The notes beneath the pieces are model-generated. The model did not search any database. It was not told the origin of the DNA and worked only from the letters and a program-made list of their open reading frames with translations. Position numbers and translations under genes: made by a program. From Roseobacter litoralis Och 149 (GTDB lineage Bacteria; Pseudomonadota; Alphaproteobacteria; Rhodobacterales; Rhodobacteraceae), in NCBI RefSeq assembly GCF_000154785.2, contig NC_015730.1:62001-126000 (forward strand): a stretch of 64,000 bases of DNA, written 5' to 3'. Of this stretch, positions 59,137-64,000 are shown piece after piece (positions within the stretch are counted from its first letter, which is position 1; every line of letters begins with the position of its first letter).

Positions 59137-59342
59137 TCACCCTATGATCTGGTGCGACCCGTTGCCTGACCCCAGGGATGCCACCCTTTCGTGTGGCCAT
59201 CATTTGGGATGCCCTGATCTGGCGCAGTGCAACACCTTTTTTACGGAGGCGCGTGCAAGTTCCATGCCACTGTTGGGCTGGGCGTGATGGCGGAAAACGA
59301 CGTATGGGCCGGTCTGAGTACACCACCGACTGCATCGGATGT

Positions 59343-60719
59343 TCAACGGTTATCCAGCAAATCCGCTGGAGCCGCTTCCTGCGCGTCTGTGTCAACCGGG
59401 AGTTCATCGCTAAGCAGATCACCTTCGCCTTCGCTTGAGGTCGGTTCTGCGACGGGTCGGTCCGGCTGGGCAGTGGTCTGGGGCAAGGCGTCTTCACTGC
59501 GCCCCTCCAGCACGCGCACGCCTTGGGGAAAGATGACCTCGCGTGCTTCGTCGGGCATCGAAATCCCCTCAACAGTCAGGGCGGATTTGACGGCGCGCAG
59601 CAGCGCCGATTTCAGTTTGATCGGCGATATCATATGCCCATTGAACCAGTAGTAGGTACGGATATTCACAGTCGACGCGCCTAGCACATCAACAAGGACC
59701 ATCGGTTCAGGCTCCGCCAAGACGGCGTCATGGGCGTTGAGGGCATCGAGGATGATGCTTTGCGCATCGGCAATCCCCGCATCATATCCAATGCCCACGA
59801 CAAATTCGCCCCGGCGATTGGGCGAGGACGTGAAGTTTTCGATAACGTTCTTGAAAACGGTGGAATTGGGGATGTGGATCTCATTGCCCTCAACAGACGT
59901 CAGCAGCGTACTGCGTGTCGTCATGCTTTTTACTGTGCCGCTGAGGCCGGCGACGCTTATGAAATCACCGCGTTGGAACGGACGACGGACACTGAGGATG
60001 AGACTGGAGAGGAAATTCTCGGCGATGTCGCGGAAAGCAAAACCGATCACGATGCCGATAACCCCGGCACCGCCCACCAGCGACAGAGCCAATTGGGTGA
60101 GGCCTGCAACCTGCAATACGATGTAGAGGCCCAAAAGAAACACCGGAAAGGCGATGGCACGTGACACGACCTGACGCAGGAAGGGTGATTGAATGCGGTC
60201 TTGCAGTAACCAGCGGGCCAGTTTTGACACGAAGCTCGCGACGTACCATGCCAGCGGCAGCACCAGGACGGCGAGCAATAGCAAAGGTAAAACGGTGACC
60301 GACTTCTCAGCCAGTCGCTCAAGCTCGGTGAGAGCGGGCGTAAGCGACCACACCGGCCCGTCGTCGACGGTGATACGGTTAACTACAGCCACGACGCCTG
60401 ATGTTTTCTGCGCCAGATCGCGGGCCCATGTCCGATGCGCGCCCGACCCTGCGGAGCCATCAAGGAACACGACCCCTTCATCCACTGCGGCGGACAGGTT
60501 CGTGTACCAGCCGGTCGCAGTAAGGATGCTTTCGATGCGGCGTTTGATGGCCGTGTCGGGGGCAACGGGCTCGATTTCTACCTGTTGTTCGGGGGCGACA
60601 GGGGTATCTTCGGCAGAGGGCTCGGTCGTCTGAGCCATAACAACGCCCTGACCTGCCCCGCATGCAAGGAAAACTGACAGTACCAGTGCCAAGCAAGCAG
60701 TTAAGCTATTGTATTTCAT
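59343..60719 (-). CDS. MscS-family channel with N-terminal BON domain
   Basis: A 458-aa protein from the ATG at 60719. It has a signal peptide (LTACLALVLSVFLACGAGQGVVMAQ), an acidic linker, a BON-type domain (about 55-130: IKRRIESILTATGWYTNLSAAVDEGVVFLDGSAGSG ... GVVAVVNRITV), then MscS helices and the pore (LSLVGGAGVIGIVIGFAFRDIAENFLSSLIL, GDFISVAGLSGTVKSMTTRSTLLTS) and an acidic C-terminal tail. BON domains are thought to bind phospholipid, so this joins a membrane-contact module to a tension-gated channel. A weak EcfG-like site (GGAAC-N17-CATT, minus strand, about 60790-60815) lies upstream. Confidence 0.88.
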   Translation of the reverse strand: MKYNSLTACLALVLSVFLACGAGQGVVMAQTTEPSAEDTPVAPEQQVEIEPVAPDTAIKRRIESILTATGWYTNLSAAVDEGVVFLDGSAGSGAHRTWARDLAQKTSGVVAVVNRITVDDGPVWSLTPALTELERLAEKSVTVLPLLLLAVLVLPLAWYVASFVSKLARWLLQDRIQSPFLRQVVSRAIAFPVFLLGLYIVLQVAGLTQLALSLVGGAGVIGIVIGFAFRDIAENFLSSLILSVRRPFQRGDFISVAGLSGTVKSMTTRSTLLTSVEGNEIHIPNSTVFKNVIENFTSSPNRRGEFVVGIGYDAGIADAQSIILDALNAHDAVLAEPEPMVLVDVLGASTVNIRTYYWFNGHMISPIKLKSALLRAVKSALTVEGISMPDEAREVIFPQGVRVLEGRSEDALPQTTAQPDRPVAEPTSSEGEGDLLSDELPVDTDAQEAAPADLLDNR

Positions 60720-60854
60720 TCTTCTTTCATTTCGTTTTCCGCAGCGTGCCGAATGCTCAACACCCTTCACCTGTCTATCTTAAAAGGACAATGCGCCAAG
60801 AAGTTGATATGTTCCCGCGGCGACCTCTGCGAAAACCATCGCGGAAAAAAGTTT

Positions 60855-60880
60855 GGAACAATGTCGGCTTGCCTCGTGTT
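60855..60880 (+). promoter_or_regulatory. EcfG-like promoter, PRC-barrel gene
   Basis: GGAAC (60855-60859), 17 bases, TGTT (60877-60880); one mismatch. Fifty-two bp before the ATG at 60933. The same TGTT variant precedes the PLDc_N-type gene. Confidence 0.45.
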
Positions 60881-60932
60881 GGTACAGTAATCGGCCCTGA
60901 GCCGGAAATGCAAACCACGGAGGAATAAAACC

Positions 60933-61913
60933 ATGAAAAACCTCATGACAACAACAGCCCTTGTTCTCGCCACTGCGATGCCTGTCGCGGCCTATGACGC
61001 GAAGTCGGACAGCGTGTTTATGAACTACGAAGAAGGCAGCGCATCGTCTGCCGATCTGCTCGCATCTGACCTGATTGGCATGCGCGTGTACACCAGCACC
61101 GCAGACATCGAAACCGAACCTATGGCTGAAATCGACAGCGACTGGGATGACATTGGTGAGGTCAGCGACGTCATCATGTCCCGCGACGGGAAGACAAAAT
61201 CCATTCTGCTCGATATTGGTGGGTTCCTCGGCATCGGCGAAAAGACTGTTGCCGTGAACTTCGACGAGTTGAAGTTTATCGCTGACGAAGACGACGCTGG
61301 CAGCTACTTCCTTGCCTTCTCCGCAAGTCAGGAGATGTTGGAAGAAGCAGAGCCGTTTGATTTCGACCAGATCGGCGCATGGACTTCGGCCAAGTGGAAC
61401 GAAGCCAAAGCGACGGCCACGCAAACCGCAGGGTCTGTCAAACAGTCCGTGACTGAAACCGCCAAGGACGTCAGCCAATCAGCTGAGGAAACAGCAGCTG
61501 ACGCCAAGGAGTCCGCGCTGGCGACTGCCGCGTATATTGAACAGTCTGCAAACGAAGCGGCAGACGATGTGGAGCGCACGGCCAAGAACTTGACCGCGCC
61601 AGAGATTTCCCGCGATGGTTTTGAGCACTTCGACGCGAGCGAGCTGACCACTGAGATGCTGGTCGGTGCACCGCTGTACGATACCAACGACGAGTGGATC
61701 GGCGAAGTGTCCGAGCTGATCGTCGACGAGAAGGGTGAGCTGCAACAAGCGGTACTGGACGTCGGCGGTTTCCTTGGCCTTGGCGAGAAATCGGTGGCGA
61801 CGAATATGGACAGCCTAACCATCACGCGTGCGCGTGACGGCGGTGAACTGCGCGTCTACGTAGATGCCACGAAAGAACAGCTGGAAGAAATGCCGACTTA
61901 TAACGGCAGCTAA
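60933..61913 (+). CDS. Secreted protein with two PRC-barrel domains
   Basis: A 326-aa protein with a signal peptide (MKNLMTTTALVLATAMPVAA). Two PRC-barrel units (about 45-130 and 225-315) share a core: IGEVSDVIMSRDGKTKSILLDIGGFLGIGEKTVAV and IGEVSELIVDEKGELQQAVLDVGGFLGLGEKSVAT. They are joined by an Ala/Thr/Lys/Glu helix of about 75 residues (SVKQSVTETAKDVSQSAEET and following) that resembles LEA or apolipoprotein-type amphipathic repeats. CGGAGGAAT precedes the ATG, and a terminator follows. Such proteins are often stress-induced in alphaproteobacteria; function unknown. Confidence 0.88.
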   Translation: MKNLMTTTALVLATAMPVAAYDAKSDSVFMNYEEGSASSADLLASDLIGMRVYTSTADIETEPMAEIDSDWDDIGEVSDVIMSRDGKTKSILLDIGGFLGIGEKTVAVNFDELKFIADEDDAGSYFLAFSASQEMLEEAEPFDFDQIGAWTSAKWNEAKATATQTAGSVKQSVTETAKDVSQSAEETAADAKESALATAAYIEQSANEAADDVERTAKNLTAPEISRDGFEHFDASELTTEMLVGAPLYDTNDEWIGEVSELIVDEKGELQQAVLDVGGFLGLGEKSVATNMDSLTITRARDGGELRVYVDATKEQLEEMPTYNGS

Positions 61914-61935
61914 GCCAAGCTGATCGCAGACATGA

Positions 61936-61965
61936 GGACCTGGGGCGGCTTGCCCCGGGTCTTTT
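61936..61965 (+). terminator. Terminator of the PRC-barrel gene
   Basis: GACCTGGGGC (61937-61946) pairs with GCCCCGGGTC (61952-61961) with a 5-base loop, followed by TTTT. Confidence 0.9.
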
Positions 61966-62487
61966 GCTTGAACGGCGAGTTAGAGTCAGCAAAAGCTTAA
62001 CAAGTTCGGGTCTGCGCTGAATAGGGATTTACTGGCTTTGGCTAATCGCTGTGAACCAAGATCCACGTACCGCAGGGCGAGCGAGTAAGCCTTCCTTTTT
62101 TTCACACGGTCATGGGAAAGTTTCCGGTCCTTGCTGCTTGGCGAACGAATGATGACATCACCAGCGTCATTTCCTGCCCGGAGCAGCGCGCTGTTCTCTA
62201 CCGGCTGCTTTCGCCTGTGCTACCCCAGTTCATCGATGCTTTTGCCTTGGTCGTTGCCGGTTTGTTTTCAGATCAGGGAATGCGCCGGTATGCCGATAGC
62301 TGTGCAGACCTTCGTGCGATCCATGTCTTGCACAAGGCCCCCAGTTCTTATGTTGCTGGCCCGTACGGCCCGATTTGGCAGCTAATTACAGCGCCTGACA
62401 CTCAACCCTGTTTTCGCTCCAAAAACCGTGCGCCGCGTGTTTAGCAGCCGTCGGCAATGACGGCCTGCTTGCATTACATCCGTGAGA
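61966..62487. other. Intergenic, no supported gene
   Basis: About 520 bases. One open frame (62112-62444, plus strand) could encode 110 aa, but it has no ribosome site, no recognisable motif and an odd composition, so I do not call it. No EcfG site seen. Confidence 0.5.
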
Positions 62488-63828
62488 CTATTCTTGCGTT
62501 TGTGTATTTGAGAAAAACTCTTCCGCAAATGAAGGATGGACCGGTGTCGCGTCAGTGAACGCGTTCGCCGAAGCCTTGGCCGCGATAAGCGCACTGGCCA
62601 TTGCGATGAGGTCTTCTGCCCCCTCTGCCGCGATCGAAGCACCTGTTAACGTTTTGTTTTTCCCGTCAAAGATAAGTTGATAGAAATCGGGATCATGTGA
62701 GGACTGGCTCAGCACGTTCTGCGCGAGCGGTGTAACGGTGCCGCTCTTCCCTTTAGCGTTGTTCGTGCTGCCAACGAAAGCGGCTGGCGGGTAAACGAAG
62801 GCTGTCGTCGCCACCAGATCCAAGTTCGCAACAGTGGCACCCTGGCCGTGCAACATATGCGCCAACGTCGTACCATCCGCCGTGGCAACAGGGGTCAAAG
62901 GCAACCTGTCAGCCACATCACCAATAGCATAAACGCCAGCGCAGCTGGTTTGAAATTGGTTAGATATTGCCAGAGCACCACTTTCTGCAGTTTTCAGAGC
63001 TTTCACAAACTCGCCTAGCTGGTCGATGTTCGGGGAGCGCCCGGACGCCGCGACAACGACATCGGCAGTACCCATTCTGCCAGATTTGCAAAAGTATTTT
63101 AGCGTGTCGTCCCTTTTGATGGCTGTTACGCTGTCATTCGTTTGAATCGAAATGCCAGTTTCGCGCAGTCCGGACTGCGCATGTAGGGCGAGGTCCTTCG
63201 GAAACGTATCAAGAATGTTTGGTCCGTTGTGGATCAGCGTCACCTCAGAACCAAGAGCTCTGAAAATTGCGGCAAACTCGCACCCGATGTAACCTCCCCC
63301 AATGATTGCGAGGCGTTCTGGACGCGCCTTCCATGACAGCACATCATCGCTGTTCTGCAGATGCTCCGCGCCTTCAATTTCCATCCGGGTTGGACGTCCC
63401 CCGGTCGCCAAAACAAGATGCTGCGCGTGATAGGTTTTATCTCCAACCACAACAGTATTGGCGTTGCACACTGTTGCTTCGCCGCGTCTGACAGTAACGC
63501 CTTTTTCCGTAAGCTGGTCCGCGAAAGAGGCGCGAATATCGGCGATATGGGCGTCGCGTTTCCTGATTAGCGCCGGGAAGTTGATTGAACTTGACTCTGC
63601 GATCCCCTGATCGGCAGCTTGCGCGATGGACCGCGCGGTCCGTCCTGCGGCCCATAGTATCTTTTTGGGGACGCAACCCCGGTTTACACAAGTGCCACCG
63701 AGTGCATCACGTTCAATCAAAAAAACCCGTGCGCCAAGATCGGCAGCTGTCCGCGCAAACGCTAAGCCTGCCGAGCCCGCTCCTATTACAATCGTATCAA
63801 ACGTGTCGTTCCGCATACTATCTGCCAT
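62488..63828 (-). CDS. gor: Pyridine nucleotide-disulfide oxidoreductase, glutathione reductase-like
   Basis: A 446-aa FAD flavoenzyme. The N-terminal FAD motif is TIVIGAGSAGLAFARTAADLGARVFLIER, the redox disulfide is GGTCVNRGCVPKK, the NAD(P) motif is LAIIGGGYIGCEFAAIFRALGSEVTLIHNG, and the second FAD motif is GVYAIGDVADRLPLTPVA. The C-terminal dimer domain ends with HPSFAEEF (catalytic HPT/S-type His). Glutathione reductase is the best guess; related NADPH disulfide reductases cannot be excluded. An alternative ATG at 63816 has better ribosome-site spacing. A perfect EcfG promoter is 20 bp upstream, tying thiol redox balance to the stress response. Confidence 0.85.
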   Translation of the reverse strand: MADSMRNDTFDTIVIGAGSAGLAFARTAADLGARVFLIERDALGGTCVNRGCVPKKILWAAGRTARSIAQAADQGIAESSSINFPALIRKRDAHIADIRASFADQLTEKGVTVRRGEATVCNANTVVVGDKTYHAQHLVLATGGRPTRMEIEGAEHLQNSDDVLSWKARPERLAIIGGGYIGCEFAAIFRALGSEVTLIHNGPNILDTFPKDLALHAQSGLRETGISIQTNDSVTAIKRDDTLKYFCKSGRMGTADVVVAASGRSPNIDQLGEFVKALKTAESGALAISNQFQTSCAGVYAIGDVADRLPLTPVATADGTTLAHMLHGQGATVANLDLVATTAFVYPPAAFVGSTNNAKGKSGTVTPLAQNVLSQSSHDPDFYQLIFDGKNKTLTGASIAAEGAEDLIAMASALIAAKASANAFTDATPVHPSFAEEFFSNTQTQE

Positions 63829-63848
63829 CCCTGATTGTTACCATGGAC

Positions 63849-63873
63849 AACGATTTGCGAGGAAGTTGGTTCC
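63849..63873 (-). promoter_or_regulatory. EcfG promoter, glutathione reductase-like gene
   Basis: Minus strand GGAAC (63869-63873), 16 bases, CGTT (63849-63852). Perfect match, 20 bp from the ATG at 63828. Confidence 0.88.
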
Positions 63874-64000
63874 ACGCTCCAGAACCATTTGTCACGCACA
63901 GAACCTGATAACCGCGCGTTAGTTTCGGGCAGGGCTGCGTGCGGATTTTTGACCGCAGGGCTCAAGGCTCTTTGCGGGCTAAGAAATAACTCAGATGCGG

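Noticed and set aside
62112..62444. Possible 110-aa gene before the glutathione reductase-like gene
   Set aside because: No ribosome site, no promoter, no recognisable motif, and a composition unlike the neighbouring genes.

Overview
This is a chromosomal window of a marine-type alphaproteobacterium, most likely a Rhodobacterales (Roseobacter group) member. The reasons are the moderately high G+C coding style, the NepR/EcfG/PhyR general stress locus (an alphaproteobacterial hallmark), a VPLPA-CTERM protein, a type I secretion/RTX pair, glycolate oxidase GlcDEF, DUF2145 and DUF4112 genes, and dense short operons. I saw no rRNA, tRNA or CRISPR array.

Layout. 1-3.9 kb: a type I secretion ABC transporter (cut by the window edge) and its probable substrate, an RTX protein with two duplicated LamG domains. 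4-9.4 kb: methionine sulfoxide repair (msrB-msrA), a periplasmic glutathione peroxidase, a methyltransferase, a GlxA-type regulator, two small-molecule exporters and HU. 9.5-12.9 kb: amn-ade, which together turn AMP into hypoxanthine. 12.9-21 kb: a LysR regulator divergent from a catabolic operon (class II aldolase, membrane di-iron hydroxylase, acyl-CoA dehydrogenase, ADP-forming acyl-CoA synthetase, CaiD-like hydratase), then an epimerase-like gene. 21-28.9 kb: VPLPA-CTERM protein, leuC, an MscS channel, rsfS-rlmH and membrane proteins. 28.9-34.4 kb: glcDEF, a secreted trypsin-like protease, and hsp20 behind a sigma32-type promoter. 34.6-36.6 kb: a TetR/DUF2145 operon with two identical palindromic operators around its promoter. 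36.6-37.2 kb: a decayed IS3-family transposase.

37-64 kb is the most coherent part, an apparent general-stress island. It holds the core regulators phyR, nepR, ecfG and a HisKA_2-type histidine kinase. By eye I find ten perfect GGAAC-N16/17-CGTT EcfG promoters, each correctly placed and oriented ahead of a gene: a 24-aa peptide plus creA, the YqjD/YqjE-like membrane operon, a DUF4112 operon, a 50-aa membrane peptide, nepR-ecfG, phyR, mscS, an entericidin-like lipoprotein, exoD and a glutathione-reductase-like gene. Several near-matches precede other genes. The targets resemble the E. coli RpoS regulon (YqjDE, entericidin, MscS, glutathione reductase), suggesting EcfG fills that role here. phyR and nepR-ecfG share one palindromic sequence that encodes two overlapping promoters facing opposite ways.

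Other structure: a 105-bp element with terminal inverted repeats occurs twice (26917-27021 and 34441-34545, 101 of 105 positions identical by hand alignment), each time supplying the stop codon of the gene it follows. Very small genes (24, 38, 50, 57 and 62 aa) were found by reading the intergenic DNA. All assignments are from sequence reading; no database search was run.
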